A DNA stretch of 64,000 bases from Trebouxia sp. TZW2008 (Eukaryota; Chlorophyta; Trebouxiophyceae; Trebouxiales; Trebouxiaceae), in assembly GCA_002118135.1 (NCBI GenBank), contig BDIU01000039.1, positions 62,001-126,000 of the forward strand, in the 5' to 3' direction. The number at the start of each line of letters is the position of its first letter. Position 1 is the first letter of the stretch. The notes under the pieces are model-generated. The model saw only the letters and a program-made list of their open reading frames with translations. It made no database searches and was not told the origin of the DNA. Below are positions 24,513 through 35,589 of the stretch, one piece after another. The position numbers were made by a program, and so were the translations under genes.

Positions 24513-27500
24513 ATGTACGCACAACCGGCGCAAGAGCCTGTCGAACTCGAAGTGACCAAGCCCGTGCCCATTTTCCGAGCAAAGCTCACTGGCTATGTGT
24601 TGCTTGCCTGTATCGCGGCGGCGTCCGGGGGCTTTTTGTTTGGTACAGCCTCTGTTTCACACTTTCGATTGTGCTCTTGCTTTGAGCATTGTGGACCTCA
24701 TGAGAGCTCATATGGCATGGATGCAGGTTACGATGGAGGCATTACAGGTGGTATTGCAGTCATGGAGCCTTTTGCCCGGGAGTTTTTCCCAAGCACTCTC
24801 AGCACGCCAAGCAGCAACTTCTACTGCAAGTACAACGACAGACTGCTGCAGACTTTTGCCTCCATGATGCACTTTGTTGGAGCTTTTGCAGCGTTTCCAG
24901 CAGGGCATTGCACAGCCAAGTTTGGGCGCACCAGGCAAGTGTCTCTCGCCCATGAACCTTCTCAGACTCTTTCTTCAGGAAGAATACTGAGGGCTCTGCC
25001 AACTGTATACAACATGACTCTGGTGCTGGCTGAATTGTGCTGAAATGTGCAATTGACCTGGCAACGGCGTGCTTGCAGCCCCTTTTTGGTCCAGAGGGCC
25101 ATCACTTCTTCCACAGTCTCAGCTTGCACACAATGACGCATGCTGAACGCAACAGCACCAAAATTTTAAGCAACAAATCCATTTGCCTCGCATGGTCAGT
25201 ATGAAATGGTAACATAATCATCAGCATCATCTACCTCATAACAATAAGTGATCATCATCATCATCTGCATGCTTCCCAGCGGGGTTCCGTGACCCTGCCA
25301 GATGCATACAGAAGCAGGCACTTGCCTCCCAAGAATTCGGTCCAGGGCTAGTTTGTGCCATTGCAATCTGACACTCAACTCAATTGAATCTCGCTATTTT
25401 TCATCGAGCACATGTGTCTGTGGCCACTCACAGCACCAGGATCGCTCAATCGATCAAACATTTTCTGCAGGTCATTCTAAAAGTAAGGCAGCCTGGCGAT
25501 ATAAGACCTGCGCTACACACACCTGGCACATGTGCTGGGAAGTGTAAACATTTATGACCATTATCATGATAATCATCTTGATTATTATTGTCATCATGAC
25601 CAACATTATCATCATTGTTATTATTATCATCATCATCATCATCATCATTGTGATTATTTTATTATTGTGCAGGTCAATGGTAGTAGCTGGCACAGTCTTC
25701 ATCATTGGCGCTTTATGGCAAGCAGCTGCCAGAAAGTATGTGGCCCTGCTGCTGGTGGGACGGGTGTTCTGGGGGGTGGGAGTGGGATTTGCCGACCAGT
25801 CAGTCACCATCTACAACGCTGAACTGGCTCCGCAGCAGTGGAGGGGAATGCTGCATTTGCTTATTCAACTTGCCACCGTCATAGGTGAGCACTTTCAGCA
25901 TGCATTGTTTGCAGTGACAAAACCAATATTGTCAGCTGTCCCAGCAACATCTTGAAGCTTTGCAACCTGTTAAATTCTTGATGTCTCAGGTAGTGAGCTT
26001 AGCCTTGTCACACATATTAGTGAAGCGGAGCGCGGCGGTGTCCACCTGGTGGGGAGTGGGAGTGGGGACAGTGCAGGCCCCAAGCTCATATTTTCAAAAT
26101 TTGTATCCTTAACCCTTTTAGTGTGTGCATTGGGTGCAGGCATTCTGGTGGCTCAACTGGTCAACATCGGCACATTTAACATCAGACCTTGGGGCTGGCG
26201 CCTGTCCCTAGGCTTGGCTGCAGTTCCAGGGACTATCCTTCTGCTGGGAGGGTTGTTTTTGCCAGAGTCTCCCAACAGCCTCATAGAGCGAGGGCATTTT
26301 GAGGCGGGCAGGCAGGTGCTGCAGCGCATCAGGGGGACCAAACAAATTGAAGAAGAGTATCAGACCATTGTGGCAGCCCAGCAGGTGCAAAAATCTCTTG
26401 CAGCACTCAAAGCGACGCACTTTCATGGTGCTTATGCCTCCAATGTCTAGCTGAGTACATCTTGATGAGTTGACTTCAGATGGCGTTTGCCCTTGCAGTG
26501 CTGTTGGCTGCTCGTGCTCCTTTTAGTGACAGTGCCCGAGTGCCTACAGAGACGTGCAGTGGCTGTCCCTGGGTAGTCTCCTTGAGCATCAGTAACAGCA
26601 ACGCCAGCAGTAACAGCGACGCTAGCAGTAACAGCGACGCCAGCAGTAACTGGAAAGTCAAAATCTCATCAACAGGGGAGGCACAGCAGCAGTAACAGTA
26701 TGCTGTTTGATGCCGCAAGCAGCGCATGACTACAGGCAGAGAGGTGCAGCAGCAGCCCAGGGGTGGCCATGTCCAGGCAACAGTATCAGGCAACAGTATC
26801 AGGCAAAGTTACACCAGCAGGTCAAAAATTGCTAAAGGACACAGCACCAGCAACACTGACAGCGACAGCAAACGCAATGGTAGCATCAGCAATGGTTGCA
26901 AGAACAACAACACCAGTGCATGGCTGCAGGCAGAGAAGTTCAGTGGTAGCCCGTGGTTGGCCATACTGCGGCAGGAGGAACAGCAGTAATTTCAGTGATT
27001 TTGCAAGTAACAGTACCAACAACAGTGCACAAGTGCAGGCTGAGAAGCCGAGTGCCAGTCCATGAGTGACCATTCTGCGGTGGGTGTGCAGCAGAAAAGA
27101 TCCCAACAAAACAATCATGGCAAAACTGACAGTGCATGATTGCAGGCAGAGAAGCGCAGCGGCAGCCCATGGGTGGCCATACTGCGGCGGGAGTACCGCG
27201 TGCAGCTGTGCCTAGCCATTGCCATGCCCTTCTTTCAAATGGCCACTGGCATCAACGCTGTAGTCTTCTTCAGCCCCCAGCTGTTTGGGGGGCTGGGCTC
27301 ATTCGGGGAGGGGCCCCGAGGGGGCCTCATTGCTGCGGCTGTTGTTGGTGCTGTCAAGGTTGGCTGATCTTCGCTGCATGCCTCATGCAATGCATTGCAT
27401 GTTGTTAGCAACAGTGTGCCATGCCCCTCTTTCAGATGGCCACCAGCACCAATGCAGTATTCCTCTTCAGCCTCCAGCTATTTGGGGGGCTGGGCTCCTT

Positions 27501-30500
27501 TGGGCAGGGGGCCCAAGGGGGTATTGCCACAGCGGTAGTAGGGGCTGTCAAGGTGACAGCTGAGATGTGTGTCGGTTTAGGCACCATGACGTCTCTTTGC
27601 ATTGACTGCTTTGGTAACCAGAAAGTTGTCCTTGCATCAAGATGTTCTTACTCAGACAAACCACTGCTGTCAGAGTGCAGTGACTGCTTCCCTATTGCAT
27701 TGTCCTTACATTGAGTATGTTTTCACGAAGTGAGTTTACTGTAATTGCGCCACATGGTTGATTGCAGCCACAAACATTGATGACTGTTGTGTGCAATTGA
27801 GGCGGTATCTCCTCATCAAAATGCGCCATGTTGCTGATTTGTGTCGCAAAATGTGAAGGCTGACATTGAAGATCTGGATCCTCTTTTGCATCATTGCATA
27901 TGAGTTTCTGGCCAAGTTGAGTGTATCAGATATCAGACATCTTTACGAATTTGCTCAGAGCAAGCCTGCCTGGCGAGACAGGACTTGGGCCCCACACACC
28001 TAGCACATGTGATGGAATGTGTGATTGTTATGATATTCATTGATGCTTGTGTATAGGTGGCTACAACTTCAGTGGGCATTGCTGTTGGCTGCCTTTGCAT
28101 CCTATTATACCATGCACAAGTCTAATTGCAATCATTGCAACAACAGTATCATGAGATATGGGGCTTGTGCACAGGTGGCTGCTACCTTGGTGGGCATTGC
28201 CATCGTTGACAGGATAACTCGGAGGGCCATACTCATTCAAGCCTCGATACAGGTACTGCCCTGCCCTGCCCTGCCCTGCCCTGCCCTGCCCCTGCCCCTG
28301 CCCCTGAATCAGCACGTGACAGTGGCCTATTTGGCATACTGTGCTGTACATGGATATCAGCAATAGGCAGGTGATGCATGCAGCTTGCTTTCGTGACATC
28401 ACGCAGCCCAAGCTGCTGTTCTGTGCACCTTCTCTTGACAAGCTGTACAATGGATGTTTGCCAATTGTCTCAAAAGGCCTGATTGTAGGCACTGCATTGC
28501 ACTGGAACTGCACATTGCAGCAGCTGCAGTAAGAGCCCACTTACGTCGGCACAACATGGCTTTGGATAGCTTGTTTGAAGGCAGTCCATTGCCTTTGCAT
28601 GCATCTAGCTGGGTTATATACCCTTGCAAGATTGCATGCAAATGATGCTGATGGCAACAACAGTGACAGAAAAAAGTGTGCTCCATTCAGAAACGCGCTG
28701 TGCTGAAATTGGTGCAGGGCTGTTTGGCAATGGTAGGGCTGGCGGGACTGTTGGCCTTTGCAGCTTCAGACACAGCGACCAACATGAGTCATGCAGCCTC
28801 CCTTGCAGCTGTTGTGCTGGTGAGTCATGCCGCCTTAATCTAACTGATGCTGTGTGCCTCAAGGCAACTGCTCACTAGCTGCCAGTGCGGCTTCAGACAC
28901 AGCCACAAACAGGAGTTATTCAGCATCCCTTGCAGCTGCGCTGCTAATCGACGTAATTTTGTCTGACTTTCGCAGCGTTGGCGGGATAGGACTTGGGCCA
29001 CACACACCTAGCACATGTGCTGGCGTGTGTAATCATTTATTGTTATTATCATTATTATGACATCACGTCATGCTGTCTTGACCTTGCAACCCCACAATAA
29101 ATCCCTTGTACAATGGCTGCTTTGAGTATCAAGAGGATTGCCCTTTTATCAAATTGACATTGTGAATGACACATCTTGTTTGTCTGTGCTGATATGCATA
29201 GCCACGTGTACTGTGTGATGCATAACACTTCGACGCTCCTGTCTGTCCATGCAGGTGTGCGTCTTCATCTCATCTGTGGGGTGGGGTTGGCACCCTTTGG
29301 GGTGGCTAGTGCCCAGTGAGATTCAGCCTCTGACTACTCGGTCTGCCGGACAGAGCATCACCACCTTTGTGCAGCTCACTGGTGGCGCTGTTGTCGGCCA
29401 AACTTTCCTGACAATGCTTTGTTCCATGAGATATGGTAAGACCTTTTCTCAGAATGCACTGCCTGCCTGCCAATGTCACAGTCACTGGAAATGGGCTATA
29501 CTCCCAAATGCTGTTGGTTCAAGTTAGTCTGGCCACGCCTTTAGTGCCAAAATTGAAGCAAATTGCTAGATGCCGTAGGTCTGCCTTGTCAGTGCCCTGC
29601 CTTGTTTCTCAATTCAAGTGAGTTGAGCACTGAGCAGTCTAAGACCGTGTTGCTACTCCCTAGTGCCAGAGAATGCATGGATCAAACAGCATGCCGTGAT
29701 TTTATGGAGTAGCAACACAGCCCATTGCGATGGTGTTGAAGGTGCCCACCATTTGCACGCAAAATGTTTTCACAACAAGCTGTTCGTGGTGAGCATCTGG
29801 ATGTGATGCAATGCAGGTGTGTTCCTGTTGTTTGCTATGTGGCAACTGCTGGCCGGCCTGTTTGTCTACTTTCTGCTTCCAGAGACTGGAGGTATACCTT
29901 TGGAACTGGTAAGTAGGCTCATGACCGCTCCATTCCCTTTGCTTTGCACAAATACAATGCATGATGCCTTTCCATACAAAGTGCCACGTGCTCCTGCATG
30001 AAATAGTTTGGATTGACATCAAAAGCAGTGCCAAGGCGTGTCACTCATTTTGCTTTGCAAGAAACATTGTCAGCGGTTGTATGATCAAACCGCCTCGTCA
30101 TCACAAGTGAAGCCTATGACAGCGGTTGTGTGTTGCATTGCCGTGCATTGTGATGCAGGCCTTGTCACAGTTCACTGTCAATTCTGCATTTGCGATGCAA
30201 CTGCCAACCCCGTTTGTGTCTTATCATCCACCTCCCCAGAGTTCCATATGTGCTTCACTACAAAAGAATACAAATGCAGTCAGGGCAGTGCTTTGCAGTA
30301 GGTGTGAGGGCCAAGACAAGCCCATGAGCATCCTTTGGTGCTCCTGAAATGTATTTGAGATGCAGATCCTGTTGATGCATGCTTCAGTATTTGAGCATTA
30401 AAAGTCCTCATCATGACGCTCAAAATAGCCAGCCTTGTTAGACAGGACTTGCCCCTCACACAGCTAGCACCTTTGCTCGAGCAGGTCACAGATTACTGTG

Positions 30501-30805
30501 CACAACATCATACTCAAACAAAGAACATAGGGAATAGTTTCTTTTTCCCGTTCTACAAATCTTTTCTCTCATGTTATAAATACTAAAGGGGATATATATA
30601 TAAAGGGGGACAAAAGACATAAAGGGGAAAAATGGATTAATCCTGATTGCACCATGCTACGCAGGTTGCAGACCATGTGCGAGCACATCGCGTGTGGCGG
30701 CACATCTGCTACAAAAATGGCCAGATCCCAACTGAAACTTCTCTAGACGCTGTTCAGCTTGTGGGCAGAAGCAACAGCACATCTCACAACACTGTAGCAT
30801 CATGA
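24513..30805 (+). CDS. Hexose/proton symporter 2 (HUP/STP type), intact
   Basis: Ten exons, all in phase: 24513-24642, 24727-24934, 25673-25884, 26140-26384, 27146-27358, 28175-28252, 28718-28819, 29255-29435, 29817-29908, 30665-30805. The product is 533 aa, the usual length of Chlorella HUP symporters. It has the sugar-transporter marks [15 protein letters not shown] (loop 2-3 region), [12 protein letters not shown] (after TM6), [19 protein letters not shown] (TM7 sugar-binding QxxTGIN-like), [18 protein letters not shown] (TM10) and LPETGGIPLE (after TM12). Function by family: proton-coupled uptake of glucose-like sugars at the plasma membrane. Exon 2 ends with a GC donor (ccag^gcaagt). Compared with its divergent paralogue, the exon equivalent to paralogue exon 5 (291 bases) is split into 213 + 78 by an extra intron; all other boundaries are identical. 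Introns contain many copies of its own exon edges. Confidence 0.94.
25490..25560 (+). repeat. Dispersed repeat family B, copy 1
   Basis: Pattern ctggcgatataagacctg, cacacacctggcacatgtgct and gtgtaa in intron 2 of transporter 2, followed by an AT-rich tract. Sister copies are at 27965, 28975 and 30428. Confidence 0.8.
25553..25672. repeat. ATC/ATT-rich microsatellite
   Basis: Imperfect trinucleotide tract (tcatcatcatcatcatcat core) running up to the acceptor of exon 3; it replaces the normal polypyrimidine tract. Confidence 0.9.
26725..27140 (+). repeat. Three degenerate copies of transporter 2 exon 5 start
   Basis: Copies of the acceptor plus gcagagaagcgcagcggcag start near 26736, 26931 and 27035 (true exon at 27146). 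Each continues with a variant of cccatgggtggccatactgc and then diverges. The intervening part is cagcaacag-rich. Confidence 0.85.
27415..27560 (+). repeat. Degenerate copy of the transporter 2 exon 5 tail
   Basis: Encodes MPLFQMATSTNAVFLF, QLFGGLGSFGQGAQGG and AVVGAVKV, a copy of 27218-27358 located just after its donor and with a possible acceptor (ctctttcag). It lacks the conserved TGIN (TSTN instead), so it is read as a relic. Confidence 0.85.
27590..27720 (+). repeat. Dispersed repeat family C, copy in transporter 2 intron 5
   Basis: gcattgactgctttggtaac, cagaaagttgtccttgcatc, gcagtgactgcttccc and attgcattgtccttacattg, parallel to the copies in the SurE and PTB genes. Confidence 0.75.
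27965..28032 (+). repeat. Dispersed repeat family B, copy 2
   Basis: ctggcgagacaggacttggg, cacacacctagcacatgtg and gtgtgattgtta in intron 5 of transporter 2. Confidence 0.8.
28050..28110 (+). repeat. Copy of transporter 2 exon 6 start
   Basis: aggtggctacaacttcagtg and ggcattgctgttggctg match 28173-28215 (aggtggctgctaccttggtg and ggcattgccatcgttgac) including the acceptor; frame lost. Confidence 0.65.
28253..28305. repeat. (CCCTG)n / (CCCCTG)n microsatellite
   Basis: Begins a few bases after the donor of exon 6 of transporter 2. Confidence 0.9.
28880..28955 (+). repeat. Copy of transporter 2 exon 7 tail
   Basis: gcttcagacacagccacaaac and cagcatcccttgcagctgcg repeat the exon at 28765-28815, downstream of its donor. 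The copy's equivalent of the donor is changed to ctaatcg. Confidence 0.8.
28975..29045 (+). repeat. Dispersed repeat family B, copy 3
   Basis: ttggcgggataggacttggg, cacacacctagcacatgtgct and gtgtgtaatca, again followed by an AT-rich tract (ttattgttattatcatt). Confidence 0.8.
30428..30480 (+). repeat. Dispersed repeat family B, copy 4
   Basis: ttgttagacaggacttgccc, cacacagctagcac and tttgct: the most diverged copy, in the last intron of transporter 2. Confidence 0.6.
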
Positions 30806-32556
30806 CCTTCAGAGTTGGATGCCTACAAGCAAAATAAGAGTAATGAACGCACTGTCTGGCATTCAAACATGCCCACAAGCAAAAGGAACAAGACAATCAT
30901 ATACTGTTCAGCATCACAACATGCCTACAGGCAAGCACAGCGGCACAGACAGCCTGGACGTGGAGTGATGCTGCCAGTGCTCTGATTCAGCTTCTGGCAG
31001 TCGCATGTAGCCTGGCACTGTTTGATACAGCCATCAAGTAGCTCATCAAGGTCCAGCGTGAAGCTTTCATGGACCTGTAGAAGATGATGCAGATTATCCC
31101 ATTCTCCCAGTCACAGAAGATTCAGCACTTGATACATTGTTCGGCACCTCTGGGCTTTTCACAGGGTGCATAGGTAGCGATTGGCAATCATGCATAGGAT
31201 ATGACTCTACAGCTGACAGCTGATGATGAGATGCTTGATGCAACCATGGTAGCTCACTTCGTTGGATTTTGTAATTGGTACTACCCCTGTCTTTTGTTTG
31301 GAAAGGCCCTCCTCAAGCACACTTCTTGTTTTGTGTGTGTTGTGCATCCGCTCATACGACGAGCAGTGGGGGAATTACTGACTGGCATGCCGTGTTAATA
31401 AGGATTCGTGGAGATAATTTGGCTTTGAGACTAATCACCTGTTGCAAAAGGCACTGATATGCCAGTGATTGTACTAGATGCATATCAAAGGTCAAGCTCC
31501 AGGGCTGCTTCTGGAAACAAGTGCTTTTGTTGTGTTGTGTCGCTTGCTTGTTTGATTGATAGCATGCTGTGCTTGCTAAGTTCTACTGGCCAGGCTGTAA
31601 CGTCCTGAACAAGGCAAGAAGTTTTGCAAGATGCCCTCCAGTTAAATTGCAAATGAGTTGATGTTTGAACTTACTCTCCCTTCATCTTGCCATGATTGTC
31701 TTTGTTTGCATGTACCCAGGGTATTGCCATAGTCGCTTGATGCCATTTGGTACCAATGGTATCAAATGGCCAAATGGCATTGTCAACTTAGCTGAGAGGT
31801 GCGTTCCCTGTAAGTGGCTGGCTTTGCACCCGACTTTGCCAATGCGGCCGCACGCACTGCATGCCATGTCTTCATGACTTCATGCCCTCAGAACAGCATT
31901 TCTGCTGACACTCTGAGACCATGCTTAATTGATCTGAAACACAGTCATGCAGGCGATGGCAGGGGCTTCTGGAGTCTGACAAGCCTGATTCGCACATCGT
32001 CTCCTGTTCACACAAGTGCATCTGTATTCTACAGCACTGTTGTGAATGACAGCATGAATGCTGCAGTTTCACTGCTGATTTCAGCGATAGCAGCAGCCAC
32101 AGATCCTATCAAGCTGTAACAGAACGCTGCGGTCCTATCCATATGCATAGACTTCTGTCATCTGTCATTGTCTACACACATTCCTTACCCAACGATGCAA
32201 TGGCGCATCTGCAGCGCAATCCTGTCGCATTAGTAAGATCATGATCTGTAACTATCTCTGTATAGCAGAATCGTTAGCTCCGGAACCAGTGTTGCCAAGC
32301 CTGCTGTCTTGAGTGGCTGATTGCACTTAGCAGCACCAATAGTCTTGCCTGCATGTCAAAATGAATGACACTACCGATTCCGAGGCAGTTTGCTTAAAGT
32401 TGGGAGCCCTTGGTGGCTCTTGTCATCTGTTTTGCAAGCCGTCGAGCTCTCGATCGTCAGTTGCCATCGATAAATTTGCTCCGCTGCTTGCAAAGCAGGC
32501 TTATCGACCTGTTGTTGACTTCGCATGTTGTGTAGACTCCAACAGGTAAGTTCTGA
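30806..32556. other. No gene firmly recognised
   Basis: 3' flank of transporter 2 and an otherwise empty 1.5 kb. A 62-codon open frame at 32361-32549, ending at a good donor (aacag^gtaagt), could be a first exon, but its continuation into the next acceptor (32612) meets a stop after 15 codons, so no gene is called. Confidence 0.4.
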
Positions 32557-32835
32557 GTGATGCAATTGCGCATACTTGCGTGCTTCCGTGACTACTCGAG
32601 GCTTTTTGCAGGTCGCGACAGCACCTCAGATCAGAAAGCAGCGCGCCAGAGACATGAGAACAAGCTTGATAAGAAGCAGAGCCTTGGCGGCGTATTCTCA
32701 ATTGCATTCACGGCCGGTGAGGGCTCGTTATTGATTTGACTCGAGCTGTGCAGGCTACAGCCTGTGTTGTGCTGGGCGAACTTTCTATCACAAGCATTGC
32801 GTACTGCAGAGATATAAGAAATGTGCGGAGATAAG
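32557..32835 (+). other. Possible 5' exons of the RAP gene
   Basis: Two segments are compatible in phase with each other and with the RAP gene: one open from ATG 32557 to a donor at 32716, and 32754-32835 between an acceptor and a donor. They would join to an acceptor at 32888 inside the RAP open frame. The second encodes GYSLCCAGRTFYHKHC and KKCAEI. This would give a longer N-terminus; alternatively these are 5' UTR exons or chance. Only RNA evidence can decide. Confidence 0.3.
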
Positions 32836-32867
32836 GTGCCGCCAGCACAGCAGCACTCAAGACAGCG

Positions 32868-34977
32868 ATGCTGCACGCCACGTTCAGGTGTGCTCATACT
32901 CTGTACTCAACTGCTTGCGGCGCTTCTGGCATTTTTTCGAATAAGCTTATGTCTGCTGAACAGAGCGTCAACCACAGAGGGCCACGCACTGCACCAAAAA
33001 CGTTCCTCATCACAGAGCAGTGGCACCTAGCGGCTGAAGCTGCAAAACAAGCTGATTCTGCTGAAGCCATGAGATTATACATCAGCCGTATGGACCAACA
33101 CTTTGATGCCACACAAGGCAAACTTGACTACAGGCATGTCAGCGGCGCTCTATATGGCACAGCAAGGATCTGGCAGGCAGCCCAGCAAAACAGACACAGC
33201 GACTATGCCACAAGGCACGCTAATCAAGACCTGCAAGATTTCCTTGGCAGAATGCTCGGCTGGTTGCAGCTGGTGCTTTCGCGCATAGGGTCCAGAGAAG
33301 CCAGCAGTATCTTCTGGTGCTTCGCAAGACTGGCCATCGTCCCTGACACATTGAGGCCAGGCATTGTGGACAGCTTAGCTCAGCGCTTCATCATTGACCA
33401 AAGCAACGCCACAGGCCAGTCCTACGCCTCAGTACTGTTGTCCTGTGCAGATCTCCAGCTTGATCCCTGCAAGGGAGAACTGTTGCAGGCAGTCTTGCAA
33501 GGTCTGGCACACTCAGATTTGTCCAAATTCAGCAACCAGGCCCTTGCAAACATTGCGTATAGCTGTGCCAAGACGCCATCAATCAACCCCACATCACAGC
33601 TGCTGGACGCCCTGTGCCAATCTTTCTACACATGCATGCTGGCACACCCGCCCTATGCCAGGCCAAAACCTCAAGCAATCTCCAATTTTGCATGGGCACT
33701 GCAAAAGCTCAAGCATGCGCCATCGCCCAACCTAGCAGCAGCTATGCTTAGCAGGATGCTGGAGCTGTGCCAGCAGAAGGAGCAGCAACCCACCGTGCAA
33801 GCTATCAGCAACTTCCTGTTAGCCTGTGCCGAGCTTCGGTTCCCAACCACACAGGCTGAAGCAGATCTCCTCACATATGCCTTGCTAAGCCAGGCCAAAG
33901 TGTTTGCCCAAGCACTGTCCAACACAGCATGGAGTCTCGCCATTATGGGCAGACTGCGCCCTGCCACATTGCAGCAGCTAATGCACCGCCTTCAGGCAGA
34001 GTCTAGGCCCTCTTTACAACCTCAGCCTGTGGTCATGGGTCAGTTGCACCAAGCCTTGGACTGGCTGATGCTGTGCTTCGGCCCAAGGGACCCAATGCTA
34101 TTGCAGCTTCTGACTGACCTGGAGCGCCTTGGTCCCCGCCCTCAAATGGATCCAGAGCAATATGGGACTGAAGCGTTAAGCAAAGCTTTGGCGCAACTTG
34201 GGCTACAGTGCTTGCAAAGTGTGGTTGTCAAAGGGTACTGGATCAATGTGGTGGTGCGACCGCAAGCTGCGGGGGCTAGTCCAATCCTGCTCACATGCAG
34301 TTCTGAGCCTGATGGCTTCAGCAATCAACCCGCGAGGTACAGTGTTAATTTGTTGCAGTGAAACTCAATATAGAAATTCTTGATGTAACACACGATGAAA
34401 GTGGGAACCAAGCACTGCATTAAAGCCTGCATGAATTGCTTGCAATTTCACACAAGACACAAATGCACCGCATCTCTGTCATCATTGCTGTTTGGGCAAC
34501 ATTACTTGGCTTCACATTAACTGTTGTGCAGCAGAAGCTTTCATTGTTCATGGTAAGTCAGGCAGTCTGGCTGTCTGAACAGGCAACGTGATGCAAGACC
34601 AATGGTTCATGGCCTGTATACCATTGGCACATCAGTCACAACAGCGCCTGCTTGCTCAGTCAAATTGCCTGAGCTCAGTCTGCTCAGAGCAGTATGTCCT
34701 GCTATATTGATGACTGTTCTTGTCATGATGGCACAGCGCTCACAGCGTTCACAGCACGCTCGAACACAACAGATGCACCCTTGCCAATTGTTGCTCAGAA
34801 TACGGTTGTGCATATAGGTTGACAGGACGGGCAGTGTTCTGTCATAGGCTGCTCTCGACAGAGGGCGTCTTGGTTGAGGTGCCTCGCATTGTGATACAGC
34901 AAGGCACAGATGCACTGGCTGGTCATCTGTACCACAGCTTGACAGCTGTGGTGGGCAGTCTAGATGCTTACCGCTAA
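32868..34977 (+). CDS. RAP-domain helical-repeat protein, probably organellar RNA-binding
   Basis: Two exons, 32868-34336 and 34818-34977, join in phase (542 aa). The first ~35 residues (MLHATFRCAHTLYSTACGAS) look like an organelle transit peptide. The body is a chain of helical repeats with the recurring core QAxxNxAWxxAxL: QALANIAYSCAKT, QAISNFAWALQKL, QAISNFLLACAEL and QALSNTAWSLAIM, like the octotricopeptide/FASTK-type repeats of green algal RNA maturation and translation factors. The C-terminus is a RAP domain split by the intron: GYWINVVVRP, ILLTCSSEPDGFSNQPAR and, in exon 2, AVFCHRLLSTEGVLVEVPR. By family it acts in chloroplast or mitochondrial RNA processing, stability or translation; the target RNA cannot be read from the sequence. 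Skipping the splice would end the protein early inside the RAP domain (NQPARYSVNLLQ), which argues that the intron is real. Confidence 0.86.
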
Positions 34978-35260
34978 CAGCATGGCTGACATGCGTTCTC
35001 AGGTGCGTTTCTACTGTCTTCTGGCGAACTCTTTCATTCTAATTCAAACATGAGATAGGCAGGCTTTGGGTAGTCTGAATGCTTGACGCTTGCAGTATTG
35101 CTAGCATGCGTTTTCAGGTGCATTTCAGCTTTCTTCTGGCAAACTCATTCACTTCATTACAAACGTGAGATAGGCAGGCTATGGGTAGTCTGGATGCTTA
35201 CTGCTAGCAGCTTGTACAGCATGCGTTTTCAGGTGCGTTCTGCTGTCCTTAACGATTCAT
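34955..35260 (+). repeat. ~105-bp tandem repeat over the RAP gene 3' end
   Basis: Units begin with the last codons of the gene (ggcagtctagatgcttac at 34952) and recur near 35067 (gggtagtctgaatgctt) and 35181 (gggtagtctggatgctta). They share gcatgcgttttcaggtgc, ttcttctggcaaactc and gagataggcaggct. The array again starts at a gene edge. Confidence 0.85.
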
Positions 35261-35589
35261 TTCATTTCATCACATTTCATCACAAAGATTTGCTGAGCAG
35301 TCTTGATGCTTGTTGCTAGCTTCAAACCAAGCTGTTTCTTTGAACTTGTTTACACAGCAGCACACTGTCCAATGCCCTACAATGCTTATACAAACGCGCA
35401 TGTGGACTAATGGCTTGCCCTTCACATGCAAACTTTTGCATCTGCCATCAATCTGACCACATCTTGAGCATGCTTGATGCAAACAGGCTGAAAGCGCTTT
35501 TACCCGTGATCTGCTGATGTTTGCCTCTGCAGAATGGTATGACTAATGCTAATGGACTTCATCATGTTGACCTGCTGCTGTAGGCTGAT

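Noticed and set aside
24513..30805. Bacterial-type operon or horizontal transfer for the sugar transporters
   Set aside because: Nine introns at positions shared by both paralogues and HUP-type motifs point to ordinary algal nuclear genes.
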